Positions 37,086 to 46,474 of a stretch of DNA of 54,705 bases are shown in pieces. Below the pieces are notes generated by a model that saw only the letters and a list, made by a program, of their open reading frames with translations, was not told where the DNA came from and made no database searches. Each line of letters starts with the position of its first letter. The first letter of the stretch is position 1. The stretch is from an uncultured Paracoccaceae bacterium. Its GTDB lineage: Bacteria > Pseudomonadota > Alphaproteobacteria > Rhodobacterales > Rhodobacteraceae. Position numbers and translations under genes: made by a program. Where the stretch lies: positions 1 through 54,705 of the forward strand of contig CANMUM010000011.1 of assembly GCA_947501025.1 (NCBI GenBank), written 5' to 3'.

Positions 37086-38383
37086 TTTGTTGCCTTGTTT
37101 AATTGTGCGAGACGTAAGGATACGGATAGCCCGTGTGCTTCCAAGCTTTCACTTGTGGCGAGTGTGACGGCCGCTTGGCCAATTGCGCTGAGGGATTGGG
37201 TGGTCATTTCTGAAACGGTTGTACGCTTCATAAAATCAAGCACATTGAGACCGCTTGAGAAACGGGCTGAGCGTGATGTCGGGAGAACGTGATTTGGTCC
37301 GCCAATATAATCGCCGATGGCTTCTGGTGTCCATTTTCCGATGAAGATTGCACCAGCATGATGGGTTAAATGCGATAATTCACGCGCATTATTTGTACAT
37401 ATTTGCAAATGCTCCGGAGCAATTTTATTCGACAAATTTGCCGCCGATTGTAGGCTTTTTGCGATAATCACCGCACCATGATCCTCCCAAGATTTCCGAG
37501 CAATTTCACGGCGCTCTAAAGTCTCAAGTCTTTTTTCCACAGCCGCGATCACAAGATCGCCAAATTCGGCATCATCGGTAATCAAAATCGCTTGAGCATC
37601 GCTATCATGTTCGGCTTGTGATAGGAGATCAACCGCAACCCAATCAGGCTCATTATCGCGATCGGCAATAATTAAAACCTCAGATGGCCCCGCAATCATA
37701 TCAATGCCAACGCGGCCAAAAACTTGACGCTTGGCTTCAGCAACAAAAGCATTTCCAGGCCCCGTGATTTTATCAACCATTGGCACTGTATTTGTACCAT
37801 ATGCCATGGCGGCGACAGCTTGGGCACCTCCAATTTTAAAAATCTGATCGACACCAGCGAGCTTGGCTGCATAAAGAACCAGTGGGTTCACCTCACCATT
37901 CGGGCAGGGCACACACATTACAATTTGGCTCACGCCTGCTACTTTGGCTGGAATTGCGTTCATCAATACTGAGGAGGGGTAACTCGCAAGCCCACCAGGT
38001 ACATAAATGCCAGCAATGCTTACAGGTGAAAAACGCCAACCCAAACGCGCCCCGACATCATCGGTGTAATCCGCGTCCTCGGGCTTTTGGCGCTCATGGT
38101 AAACACGAATACGGCTTGCCGCAAGCTCGAGTGCCGCTTTTTCATCAGCTGAAATTGAGGTTATTGCCGCTTCAATCTCATCATCTGTGAAAGCAAGTGA
38201 GCTCTCCATATTGCTATCGAATTTGGCATTATATTCAAAAAGGGCTTTATCACCATTTTGCGCAACATCATTGATGATATCTTTGACTATGAGCGAAATA
38301 TCATGCTCATTCTCGCGAGCATGATTGATAAAGTTATTGAAATCACTGGAAAAACTTTTGTTGTTCTCATCAAGTTTGAACAT
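37082..38383 (-). CDS. hisD: Histidinol dehydrogenase
   Basis: The 433-residue zinc enzyme catalyses the last two steps of histidine synthesis, oxidising L-histidinol to histidine with NAD. Family motifs are VPGGLASYPSSVLMNAIPAK, KIGGAQAVAAMAYGT, DKITGPGNAFVAEAKRQV, IDMIAGPSEVLIIAD, LLSQAEHDSDAQAILIT and GGPNHVLPTSRSARFSSGL. It lies 3 bp after DUF2948 and overlaps UPF0262. Other his genes are absent, as usual for this alphaproteobacterial cluster. Confidence 0.97.
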   Translation of the reverse strand: MFKLDENNKSFSSDFNNFINHARENEHDISLIVKDIINDVAQNGDKALFEYNAKFDSNMESSLAFTDDEIEAAITSISADEKAALELAASRIRVYHERQKPEDADYTDDVGARLGWRFSPVSIAGIYVPGGLASYPSSVLMNAIPAKVAGVSQIVMCVPCPNGEVNPLVLYAAKLAGVDQIFKIGGAQAVAAMAYGTNTVPMVDKITGPGNAFVAEAKRQVFGRVGIDMIAGPSEVLIIADRDNEPDWVAVDLLSQAEHDSDAQAILITDDAEFGDLVIAAVEKRLETLERREIARKSWEDHGAVIIAKSLQSAANLSNKIAPEHLQICTNNARELSHLTHHAGAIFIGKWTPEAIGDYIGGPNHVLPTSRSARFSSGLNVLDFMKRTTVSEMTTQSLSAIGQAAVTLATSESLEAHGLSVSLRLAQLNKATK

Positions 38384-38386
38384 GTT

Positions 38387-38851
38387 TTAGTCTTCCTTAT
38401 GGCGCGGTAAAGTTTGCGATTTTGCTTTGTAAGGACGTGATACATCGGTGAGCAATATATCAACGCATTCACAAGAGATCGAAATTTCACCATCCCCAGC
38501 AAATGCCAGAATGATTTCATCGCCTTCAGCGTGAATTCCAATGAGATCAAATGCGAGATCTGTATCAGCGTCTTCAAAGCCACGAAATTTTGCACCTGTT
38601 GCGGATTGAATCATTAAAACGGATTGGACGCGTTCAAATGGACGATTTTGGCGCTGTGCATCATCCGCATCCTCCCAACGAAAACGTTTGAGGAGAAGTG
38701 AAAAACATTTCAGATCAGTTTCAAAAACCATTTCTTTGCGCTCAGCAATCGAATCCTGAATCATCGCAGAAATTATCGCGAGATCATCACCATCACGTGC
38801 AATGAGCTTGAGCGATGCTTCTTGTCCGTCTTTGAAACTTGCATCACTCAT
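38387..38851 (-). CDS. DUF2948 family protein
   Basis: The 154-residue protein begins [20 protein letters not shown] and continues [14 protein letters not shown] and [19 protein letters not shown], then ERVQSVLMI, matching the DUF2948 family located between murA and hisD in alphaproteobacteria. Its biochemical role is unknown. The start overlaps the murA stop by 8 bp. The conserved position suggests a cell-envelope or growth-linked role, but that is inference only. Confidence 0.92.
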   Translation of the reverse strand: MSDASFKDGQEASLKLIARDGDDLAIISAMIQDSIAERKEMVFETDLKCFSLLLKRFRWEDADDAQRQNRPFERVQSVLMIQSATGAKFRGFEDADTDLAFDLIGIHAEGDEIILAFAGDGEISISCECVDILLTDVSRPYKAKSQTLPRHKED

Positions 38852-40115
38852 CGTTTTCTCTCACAATCTCAGCACCGATGCCACGGAGCTTACGCACAAC
38901 TTGTTCATATCCACGATCAAGATGATAAACACGGCGGATAATGGTTTCGCCTTCAGCGCGCAATGCAGCCAAAATAAGCGAGAAAGATGCGCGCAAATCG
39001 GTCGCCATTACAGGGGCGCCGCGCAGCGTGTCCACACCGTGAATCGTTGCAACATTTCCTTCAACGTCAATTTTTGCGCCCATACGTGCAAGCTCTGGAG
39101 CGTGCATGAAGCGGTTTTCGAAAATGGTTTCTTCACATGTTGATGCGCCATCTGCCAAACATAACAGCGCCATAAGTTGGGCTTGAAGATCGGTCGGAAA
39201 ACCTGGGAAAGGATCAGTGCGCACGTCAAGCGGCTTGATGTTTTTGCCTGATGCTTTTACACGCAATCCACCATTTTCTTCTTTTACATCAATTCCAGCC
39301 TCAGTGAGTTTTTCTACGAATGCTCCGATGAGATCAATGCGGGCATCTGGGAAGAAGACATCGCCACCAATCATAGCTGGAGCAATCATATAAGACCCAA
39401 GCTCGATCCGATCCATCACAACCGCGTGGGTTGCGCCATGAAGCGATTTCACGCCTTCAATTGTTAATGTTGATGTGCCCAAACCTGTGATTTTTGCGCC
39501 CATCTTATTGAGCATTTCCGCAAGATCAGTGATTTCTGGTTCGCATGCGGCATTTGAAAACACGCTTGTGCCATTCGCCAGAACAGCAGAGAGCAGGGCG
39601 GTTTCGGTCGCGCCTACGGAAACGAATGGAAATTCGTAATTGCCACCAATCAGGCCACCTTTGGGAGCTTCGGCGTGAATATATCCATCAACAAGTTCAT
39701 ATGTAGCACCAAGTGCTTCGATAACTTGTAAGTGAATATCAACAGGCCGCGCCCCAATGGCACAACCACCAGGAAGGGACACTTCAGCGATGCCTTTTCG
39801 AGCGAGAAGTGGGCCAAGTACAAGGATTGATGCGCGCATTTTGCGAACAATGTCATAATCCGCGCGGTAAGATGTAAGCTCTTTAGAAGACAATACCATC
39901 ACCGTGGCATCGCTGAGTGATGCGATCTCAGTACCAAGTGAACCAAGCAGTTCATTTGTCGTTTTGATATCAGACAGGCGCGGTACATTTGTCAGGGTCA
40001 AAGGTGCATCGGTCAATAATGTGGCTGGCATCAAAGCGAGCGCCGCATTTTTGGCGCCGGCAATACGAACTTCACCACTAAGTTGATTACCGCCCGTGAT
40101 TCGAATTCTATCCAT
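38844..40115 (-). CDS. murA: UDP-N-acetylglucosamine 1-carboxyvinyltransferase
   Basis: The 423-residue enzyme performs the first committed step of peptidoglycan synthesis, adding enolpyruvate to UDP-GlcNAc. Visible features are [17 protein letters not shown], the active Cys118 in [14 protein letters not shown] (the fosfomycin target), and [17 protein letters not shown]. The ATG shares a base with the stop of the small upstream gene (TAATG), and the stop overlaps DUF2948. The murA to hisD order is typical of alphaproteobacteria. Confidence 0.97.
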   Translation of the reverse strand: MDRIRITGGNQLSGEVRIAGAKNAALALMPATLLTDAPLTLTNVPRLSDIKTTNELLGSLGTEIASLSDATVMVLSSKELTSYRADYDIVRKMRASILVLGPLLARKGIAEVSLPGGCAIGARPVDIHLQVIEALGATYELVDGYIHAEAPKGGLIGGNYEFPFVSVGATETALLSAVLANGTSVFSNAACEPEITDLAEMLNKMGAKITGLGTSTLTIEGVKSLHGATHAVVMDRIELGSYMIAPAMIGGDVFFPDARIDLIGAFVEKLTEAGIDVKEENGGLRVKASGKNIKPLDVRTDPFPGFPTDLQAQLMALLCLADGASTCEETIFENRFMHAPELARMGAKIDVEGNVATIHGVDTLRGAPVMATDLRASFSLILAALRAEGETIIRRVYHLDRGYEQVVRKLRGIGAEIVRENDE

Positions 40116-40276
40116 TATATGTCCTTAATCTGCTTGATGGGTGCACGCCCTTGCGCACGTGCCTGTGCTTTGCGTTTTTTGAGATTTTCACGCATGGTTT
40201 TTGCCAATCGATCATGCCGATCTGTTGAGCTTTGAAGCTCTGATTTATCTGAATTCATGACAATGCGTTTTTTCAT
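40115..40276 (-). CDS. 53-residue basic protein at the head of the murA operon
   Basis: The frame runs from ATG 40276 to TAA 40117-40115 and encodes [15 protein letters not shown], then [20 protein letters not shown] and [13 protein letters not shown]. It is strongly basic, helical and soluble. Similar short proteins with an RxxLKRRKAQxRA core precede murA in other alphaproteobacteria, as I recall. The TAATG junction with murA implies coupled translation. A start at 40258 (MNSDKS) is possible but lacks a ribosome site. Confidence 0.7.
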   Translation of the reverse strand: MKKRIVMNSDKSELQSSTDRHDRLAKTMRENLKKRKAQARAQGRAPIKQIKDI

Positions 40277-40379
40277 GGCCCTTGTTTAGCTCGAAATAAC
40301 AGGCGCGTCCAGATTACTCTTGAACTTTGCCATATTACACTTGAACTTTGGGGGACACAGGTCTAAATAACGCGCACAT

Positions 40380-40454
<75 letters not shown>

Positions 40455-40619
40455 CAAAATCCCTTATATATAGAAGGCTTTCGCTCAATTGGGCAGGGCA
40501 GTCGTTTGTGGCTATCACGCACCATAATGCATAGATTTGCACTGGAATGTGGCAAAAAATTGGCAAAATGGAATCTTAAACTTCATAGGCTTTATTCATC
40601 ACCCGACAAAAGAAAAACC

Positions 40620-40649
40620 GCCGTTTGGGCTAGCACCCATAACGACGGC
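40620..40649. other. Nested hairpin in the left-end non-coding region
   Basis: The 266 bases between the tRNA and the first island gene hold no gene. An outer pair GCCGT (40620-40624) and ACGGC (40645-40649) encloses TGGG (40626-40629) and CCCA (40636-40639). No U-run follows. It could be a transcription stop shielding the island from tRNA transcription or part of the attL arm region. Confidence 0.35.
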
Positions 40650-40720
40650 ATATTTCAATATTCTATAAATAACTCATATCATAATTTCACACTTCTATCA
40701 ATACAGATCGGCGGTGCGTT

Positions 40721-41395
40721 ATGAGTAATGGTCTATCTGATCTCAAACGACATGCCACTACATCGAATTTCAATAAGTACCGTCGAATGATGCGCCAAGT
40801 ATTTGTTACAGAATTTGGCATCACTGTAGCTAAATCAAAATCACTTTGTGAGCTACTAGATGTACTTGAGAGCCTGCGAGTGTCTTTTTGCAAAGGTAAG
40901 TACTGTTTTGAGACCAAGCGCATCTCCAGCAAAGAGATTGCGGATGAAATGGGCGTCACTGAGCGTTATGTTCGTATTCTTATGCGTATCTTAGAAAAAG
41001 CAAGTATCATCGGAGTTTTACGCAAACGGTACGACCGTACTCATAACTTCAAAAATCGTTATGTGCTTTGTGGATTCCGTACCTGGTTATCCACATTTGC
41101 ACAGGCTCCAATTGATCCAGTTCCTAGTAGTCATGACAATGATCAAAGATCATTACTTATTATTTCAAATAACAAATTAACGTTTCCAGCTAGTCGACAT
41201 ATCGGTAAATTTTGGAAAGTCATTGCATACGAAGTTCAGAACGTTGGTGAACTAATGCCTTGCCTTGCTTCATTGTCCGATAAATTTAGAGTGAACATAG
41301 ATCGACATCAAATTCCGCGCAATCATGGAAGTATTATCATTCGATGGAAGAACTTTGTTAGGGGAGCTATCGATTTCAAAAAGCACGGAGGTTAA
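40721..41395 (+). CDS. Winged-helix DNA-binding protein of the island
   Basis: The 224-residue protein has a helix-turn-helix at about residues 70-92 (SSKEIADEMGVTERYVRILM), followed by ASIIGVLRKRYDRTHNFKNRY, a wing-like segment. The layout resembles small phage or plasmid replication and regulatory proteins, but no replication motif is certain. It is the first gene after attL and reads away from the tRNA, in line with the tandem-HTH gene downstream. Function unknown. Confidence 0.55.
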   Translation: MSNGLSDLKRHATTSNFNKYRRMMRQVFVTEFGITVAKSKSLCELLDVLESLRVSFCKGKYCFETKRISSKEIADEMGVTERYVRILMRILEKASIIGVLRKRYDRTHNFKNRYVLCGFRTWLSTFAQAPIDPVPSSHDNDQRSLLIISNNKLTFPASRHIGKFWKVIAYEVQNVGELMPCLASLSDKFRVNIDRHQIPRNHGSIIIRWKNFVRGAIDFKKHGG

Positions 41396-41510
41396 AGCTT
41401 ATGAATCAACAAAGGGAGAACAAAAAAATGCGACCCGTGTCAGACACGGAACAATACGAGGACAGAGGCTATATGCTGCCATTTTACAATTTACAATTGA
41501 GGACAACAGC

Positions 41511-42314
41511 ATGACTAAACTACATAAGCGCCTCCCACTAACCCAAGACGACGAAGAGATCCTAGCAATTGAGGAGCAAATTACTGGCATGTCGGAAGAA
41601 GGCATATACAGGATGGCAATGTCCGAACTCGATCAAGCAAACAGGCTTCGCATTCTTGCCAATATCACGAATGAGGATAAGTTTCTAAAGTCAAAATACG
41701 AACGTGTAATAATACGCAATGGTGCTGACAATTACGGAAAGTTTTTACGTGACCGCAATACTCAAAAATGGGAGCTTGGCAAACGAATAGCCGAGGCACG
41801 ACTTTGGGCAGGCATGCGGCGCAGTGAAATGGCCGAAAAAATGGAGATTGGAGTATCTGCCTACACCCATTATGAGTTTGGCCGAAGCTTCATGAACCTA
41901 AATGAAATACTTCTTTTTCAACTCATTACCCATATAGATCTAAATTGGCTCATACGAACAACCGATGGATATTACACCAAAAAGTTCTACAAGCCTTGTT
42001 CGGCGAAACGGACAAAGTACAAACTTCGAAGAGCACCAACTCTGGAGATTATTGGAAAGCGTCTTAAATTGCTTCGTATGCGCATGGGATATAGCCGAAA
42101 AGAAATGGCCTATTTTTTCCATGTTGGTGAGCGTGCGTATGGCTACTACGAGCAAGGGTTGAGATTTATGAACCGAAATCAGCTCGCTAAGCTCCGTCTT
42201 GGGCTCGGAGTGGACCTAAATCAACTTTTTGCATGTACATATAACTTGGACGTTAAGTATTACACTGCGCCCTATATCCGCTGCGTAACGCTCCATGAAT
42301 ATATCCCATTATGA
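41511..42314 (+). CDS. Protein with two tandem XRE-type helix-turn-helix domains
   Basis: From ATG 41511 (GAGGAC upstream) the 267-residue protein carries two similar Cro/C1-like domains. One is KRIAEARLWAGMRRSEMAEK with SAYTHYEFGRSFMNLNE. The other is KRLKLLRMRMGYSRKEMAYF with RAYGYYEQGLRFMNRNQ. The repeats align well and differ mainly on surface positions, so one arose by internal duplication. A regulator binding two linked operator halves is inferred. An upstream extension of the frame overlaps the previous gene and has no ribosome site. Confidence 0.7.
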   Translation: MTKLHKRLPLTQDDEEILAIEEQITGMSEEGIYRMAMSELDQANRLRILANITNEDKFLKSKYERVIIRNGADNYGKFLRDRNTQKWELGKRIAEARLWAGMRRSEMAEKMEIGVSAYTHYEFGRSFMNLNEILLFQLITHIDLNWLIRTTDGYYTKKFYKPCSAKRTKYKLRRAPTLEIIGKRLKLLRMRMGYSRKEMAYFFHVGERAYGYYEQGLRFMNRNQLAKLRLGLGVDLNQLFACTYNLDVKYYTAPYIRCVTLHEYIPL

Positions 42315-42326
42315 TGGTTCCATGGA

Positions 42327-42536
42327 ATGAATAAAGGTAAAGGGGAGTTGTTTTGGAGATATGAACCAAAAACAATGAAAATTACGAAACGGTTCATTGA
42401 GCTTGATATAGATGTATTTGAAAATTGGCGTGAACAGCAACGGTCAGGTGTTGAAGGTGTGCCGAATATTGTGGATGAGTTCCCCTATTTGTCCCTAGGT
42501 GAGCTTGAGTATCTCTATTGCTGGTATGATGCGTAG
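42327..42536 (+). CDS. 69-residue hypothetical protein
   Basis: The frame starts 12 bp after the tandem-HTH gene and ends LSLGELEYLYCWYDA. It is acidic-aromatic in its second half. A start at 42375 (MKITKR) is an alternative. No family or convincing ribosome site is seen; the position behind a same-strand gene is the only support. Confidence 0.4.
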   Translation: MNKGKGELFWRYEPKTMKITKRFIELDIDVFENWREQQRSGVEGVPNIVDEFPYLSLGELEYLYCWYDA

Positions 42537-42854
42537 CGGATTTTGATTGAAGTTTGAATTTACGATAATTGATATAATCATAAAGCAATTAAATATTACT
42601 CCTACGTCGATCATTTTATACACACCTAACGCAGCTCCCAAAATCACCTCCAAGCCTTTGAAAACAATTAATTATTTTTTAATCGCATCGAGTTAAATGG
42701 CGAAAATACATTTTTTTCTTATTTTTCAGCAGCTTACGTTCATAAGAGTTCAAGGAATTAGAACAAAAATTACCGCGAATAGAACAAAAATGCCAAGATC
42801 GGAATTTTGTAATGAACAATAGTGACGAGTGGATGTTTTTCAAACTTTCAACGA
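42537..42854. other. AT-rich non-coding stretch with paired 12 bp direct repeats
   Basis: No gene is seen in these 318 bases. TAGAACAAAAAT occurs twice, at 42759-42770 and 42780-42791, spaced 21 bp apart (two helical turns), so both copies face the same side of the DNA. That spacing suits an operator or iteron for one of the island HTH proteins, which lie just to the left. The rest is AT-rich without clear hairpins. Confidence 0.4.
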
Positions 42855-42990
42855 TTATGACAAATTTTTATAAAAAGTCAGCCGGAACAAACACAGAAAA
42901 AAGGCGAATACGCCAATCACTATTTTGCGTTTATTGATCATGACGATGCCTCCTGATTTTACGGTGTTAATCTGTTAAATAATCGTAGTC
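42855..42990 (-). pseudogene. Remnant copy of the effector-immunity gene junction
   Basis: This leftward segment repeats the junction at about 43768-43908. Its upper part encodes HDYDYLTD, a stop, then HRKIRRHRHDQ, matching the C-terminus SDRDYLLAEHRKIRSHKNDK of the 379-residue protein. Its lower part starts MINKRKIVIGVFAFFLCLF, matching MTNKRNIAIAVFAVLLCLF of the 284-residue protein, behind the same AGGAG site and with the same 10-base offset between stop and start. After 28 codons the frame ends and similarity is lost. It is a decayed tandem copy, not a working gene. Confidence 0.85.
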
Positions 42991-42999
42991 ATGGCTTTG

Positions 43000-43854
43000 T
43001 TACCAATCCGTCTTATTCAAATCACAACGCTCAAAAACATATTTATCAATCATCGGTTTGAGGGTTTCATCCGATACATCAACACCATCCCAATCGGCAA
43101 ATACATCAAGTAGTTCAGGATCACGTTTTTGGTAGTCAGGCGTGCCGAATTCATCAAATATAAATATATACCCAATCTCATTTAAACATCTAATTGACCC
43201 TGCCATTAACCCAAGGTGAAACGCAAAGCGATAAGGATGCTCGGGATTATCTGCATCATAAGTCGCATTGATGTCCAAAGAATGTACGTATTCACCGCCG
43301 TTTTTTATGAATTTGTTATCGCTTGTGAGCAGGCTTATTTTGCGAAACCCTTCGCCTTGCGCTTTCAGGAAGCTCAATAAATTATCCCGCATGGGTAGAT
43401 CAGATGACATGTTTTGCTCTTTGACGAAATCACTTTGGTAGAGCCAATCGGGTAGGTTTTCGAATTGCTGATAAATCTCGATATATTTATCGGCGAATTC
43501 TTCAGCCGTATATTGCCCATGAAATTCCAAAATATCAAAACTGCGCACATAACCTGCATTCGAATAATAGGTTACCAATGCATCGCTGGAGGTAAACTCA
43601 AATCCTTGGACATGGAAGCTGACGGCGCCTTCGTAATCTTGAATTGTATCAACTTGTTGGCTCTTTAATATTTTAGAATAGTGTGCGATGTTTGGCGTTT
43701 CAAAATTTGTACTGCGCTCTTCTATTTCACCTAAAGATGTCATCAATTCCAAAATCAAATGCTGTTTTGTAGAGGGTTTGCCTTGCGATACAATCCAGAA
43801 CAGGCACAGTAAAACAGCGAATACGGCAATGGCTATATTGCGCTTATTTGTCAT
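43000..43854 (-). CDS. Membrane-anchored protein, candidate immunity partner
   Basis: From ATG 43854, with AGGAG upstream and an 11 bp overlap with the previous gene, the 284-residue product begins with one uncleaved-looking helix (NIAIAVFAVLLCLFWIVSQG), then a soluble acidic domain expected in the periplasm. I recognise no family. Its place as last gene of a DUF4123-led operon and the presence of a second, degraded copy of its start just downstream are typical of immunity genes in effector arrays. The role is inference. Confidence 0.6.
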   Translation of the reverse strand: MTNKRNIAIAVFAVLLCLFWIVSQGKPSTKQHLILELMTSLGEIEERSTNFETPNIAHYSKILKSQQVDTIQDYEGAVSFHVQGFEFTSSDALVTYYSNAGYVRSFDILEFHGQYTAEEFADKYIEIYQQFENLPDWLYQSDFVKEQNMSSDLPMRDNLLSFLKAQGEGFRKISLLTSDNKFIKNGGEYVHSLDINATYDADNPEHPYRFAFHLGLMAGSIRCLNEIGYIFIFDEFGTPDYQKRDPELLDVFADWDGVDVSDETLKPMIDKYVFERCDLNKTDW

Positions 43855-44983
43855 TTTTGTGGCTCCTGATTTTGCGATGCTCGGCCAATAAATAATCACG
43901 ATCACTGCCATTATAATAACCATCAAACTTATTTAGAACGCCTCTTGTATATTCCATCCGTTCTTCTTTAACCGTAACATTGCCTAACCAAGGAAATGGC
44001 AAAAGATATTTATCAGGGATTTGATCGCTGCCTGGGTCATGATGGAATTTTAAAACAGCTCCAAATACTTTTGTTGCGAGATAAAATGGATCATCAAGAT
44101 CGAAGGGAACGTTAATGCGGGTAATGCTGGATGTATCAATCTTGTCATACATATATTCTTGAAGAGTGAAATCTTGTTCATTCGTCGCAATCGAAATGCC
44201 GCCCTCTTTGTGTTCACCCCTCAGGCACATGATAATACCATCCACAACGAAACCAGCGCGATCAACTTTCATAGTTGGGGCAAACGCGTCCATGGAGCCA
44301 AAATTATTCGCGCGCCACCAATCGCGAAAATCGGTCAGGCAAGTTTCGAATGTATCAATATCGCCGCCCTTTGGAACGCCGCATGCGCGGAAATGCTTGA
44401 TGCAAAACACAAAAATCGGATAAACCTCAACAAAAACGAGTAAATTGCCATAAATGATGTGATGAACGAGGTGATTTGCCGTTTTTGGTCCAATTTTTCG
44501 ACCAAGTGCTAGCCATGGTGCCAAAAGCGGATAGGTTAGACTCAGCCTAAGTTGAATAATGTTTGCTAATCTCGGATTGTCTGCAATCAAGAGAGCCACT
44601 AAGTGCCCCTCAACGGCTCTTGTGCACTCATAATGAACAACATTTGCAGCAAAAGGCGCAACGCCCTGAAATGGATTTGCAAGACCAAAATTGGCAAAAT
44701 CCGCAAACGCTTCGGCATGAAGAGCTGCAATCCGTTTGATACGTTTTAATTTTGCGCCCAATTGTACAGCTTCGAGCCTAGTGGTAATTGATATATCGAG
44801 TAGATCAACGTCAAGAACCCTTACGACATCTTCTAACCATGCAAGCATATAATTATTATCTGGCGTTACGATGACTTTTTGTAACTCCTCAACGCTTGCT
44901 TCATATAATTGCTTGCAATTGTGGCAACCGCAAATCGGATCATCAACCTCGGCTGTTTCAGAAAATTGTGTTTGTGCGTTCAT
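43844..44983 (-). CDS. Uncharacterised 379-residue protein, candidate secreted effector
   Basis: The protein has no signal peptide, an N-terminal CxCHxC-like cluster (ICGCHNCKQ, residues about 18-26), a helical middle with strongly hydrophobic stretches (GNLLVFVEVYPIFVFCIKHF) and a polar C-terminal part ending DYLLAEHRKIRSHKNDK. I recognise no enzyme motif. It starts overlapping the DUF4123 gene by 4 bp (ATGA). DUF4123 proteins bind type VI secretion effectors encoded just downstream, so this is the expected effector position. Its activity, possibly membrane-directed, is unknown. Confidence 0.55.
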   Translation of the reverse strand: MNAQTQFSETAEVDDPICGCHNCKQLYEASVEELQKVIVTPDNNYMLAWLEDVVRVLDVDLLDISITTRLEAVQLGAKLKRIKRIAALHAEAFADFANFGLANPFQGVAPFAANVVHYECTRAVEGHLVALLIADNPRLANIIQLRLSLTYPLLAPWLALGRKIGPKTANHLVHHIIYGNLLVFVEVYPIFVFCIKHFRACGVPKGGDIDTFETCLTDFRDWWRANNFGSMDAFAPTMKVDRAGFVVDGIIMCLRGEHKEGGISIATNEQDFTLQEYMYDKIDTSSITRINVPFDLDDPFYLATKVFGAVLKFHHDPGSDQIPDKYLLPFPWLGNVTVKEERMEYTRGVLNKFDGYYNGSDRDYLLAEHRKIRSHKNDK

Positions 44984-46326
44984 TTTGTGCTCCTAACCTT
45001 ATCCAACAAGATAGCAGATTTTTTGATTTGGCCAACAAGTTTATTTTCAAGCAGTGTTTTATACGTTTCGTCTTTATCGAGCGGCCTTCCATGAAGGAAC
45101 GAAGCCTCCGCGAAATCAGCAACAGCTTTCTCAATTTTAATTCCATATCGCCGTGCATCTGCAATAATGGTTTTGACAAGATCCACTTTGCGCTGATCAT
45201 CTAAATCACCGAATGCTTTATTATTTTGAGACAAATGTGCAATCAATTTGATCTCAAATACCATCAGCTTAGATTGTGTAAGCTTGTTTTTATCGTCCTG
45301 AGTAAGAAGATATGAGCCTGCATTGGGATTGTACTTTGCTTTTTTCAACTGCATCGTATGGCATGTGTTTTTATCGGCGCGGGCAATTAAATATGAAATT
45401 ACGTGATTTGAGCTTGTTGTAAAGAAATTGCTTTGGGTAAGATCTGCCCAAGAGGACATGAAGCTTGTCATTGTGCTACTCTCCCAGAATCGAAAATAGT
45501 ACCACTTTCCGCTTTCGTCTTGAACCTTCGTAAACTTCCTAAAATGCTTCCTTAACTCCGCCAAACTCGCACGACTTCTTATAAAAATACCGAGTTCTTT
45601 TTCCCATAGGCCGAGGGGTGGTTTAAGGCCTGTGAAGAGCTTGCGGGTAAAGTCGTTGCCGCCTTCAAGGCGCACGATGTATGGCGCGTGTTCGCCAAGC
45701 TCTTCTTGGGCGACGCCTTGGAAAAGCGACTGATATTCAAGGTCAGATTGCGAGAGTGCGGTTGTCAAAAGATAAGGCATTTTGGCGGCATCGAGAATGG
45801 CATAAGTGCCCATTGTCGGGACGTTTTCGGCATTGCCGCCTGCCGCCTCGATCTCGGCTTCTGTAGGCTCTGGTTGGCCAAATATGGCCTCTTGAATCGC
45901 GGCGGGAACGGTCAATTTGGGATAAACACCCATCTGCATATCGAGCGGTTCGACATTTTCGATCTCCTCGATGATAAGATAGCTTTCGTCTTCTGGGGTC
46001 TCATCATGGGCGGTCTTCGGTTCAGAAAGCGCAACGGGAACCATGCCATCAACCTTGCGGGCAAGCCCCGCCATGAGGCCGTTATGGCCGTGCTTTTTGA
46101 GCCAGTCGGTCGCCTCGTGAACTTCTTCAGACCAAAGGAAACTAGCGCCTTGGGCGCTCAAATGAACCTCAAGCGCCGTGTCAAAACCCGCGCGATCCGC
46201 GCACCACACAGCACCCCGCGCAATCACGTCACGGCCATCACCATCCTTGTAATGGATATGACCGAGATAAGGCGACAGATCTTTGGTTTTTGTTGCTGTG
46301 GATTGTTCCATACCCATATTTCCCAT
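44980..46326 (-). CDS. DUF4123 domain protein (type VI effector-adaptor family)
   Basis: The 448-residue protein has an N-terminal region of about 170 residues without a known family, then a DUF4123-like domain at about 195-320: TMGTYAILDAAKMPYLLTTA, YQSLFQGVAQEELGEHAPYI, GIFIRSRASLAELRKHFRKF, ESGKWYYFRFWESS. DUF4123 (Tap/TEC) proteins load effectors onto VgrG in type VI secretion. The C-terminal 120 residues are unlike the rest and more AT-rich, so the gene may be a mosaic. ATGs at 46317 and 46311 are alternative starts. No VgrG is nearby. Confidence 0.75.
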   Translation of the reverse strand: MGNMGMEQSTATKTKDLSPYLGHIHYKDGDGRDVIARGAVWCADRAGFDTALEVHLSAQGASFLWSEEVHEATDWLKKHGHNGLMAGLARKVDGMVPVALSEPKTAHDETPEDESYLIIEEIENVEPLDMQMGVYPKLTVPAAIQEAIFGQPEPTEAEIEAAGGNAENVPTMGTYAILDAAKMPYLLTTALSQSDLEYQSLFQGVAQEELGEHAPYIVRLEGGNDFTRKLFTGLKPPLGLWEKELGIFIRSRASLAELRKHFRKFTKVQDESGKWYYFRFWESSTMTSFMSSWADLTQSNFFTTSSNHVISYLIARADKNTCHTMQLKKAKYNPNAGSYLLTQDDKNKLTQSKLMVFEIKLIAHLSQNNKAFGDLDDQRKVDLVKTIIADARRYGIKIEKAVADFAEASFLHGRPLDKDETYKTLLENKLVGQIKKSAILLDKVRSTK

Positions 46327-46474
46327 ACGACAACAAAGCAGCGCCTAATTCCCGAGATAGAATATGCAGGGTTCAGTTGTTGTTGTCAATGTAAAGACGC
46401 CTAATTGATTTTACCAAATCGAGATGGAGGGGAGGGATACAGTTTTATTTGACAGCAACCTTAGATAGGAATTT

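Noticed and set aside
42537-42854. CRISPR or long iteron array
   Set aside because: Only two 12 bp repeats 21 bp apart are present, with no third unit or spacer pattern.
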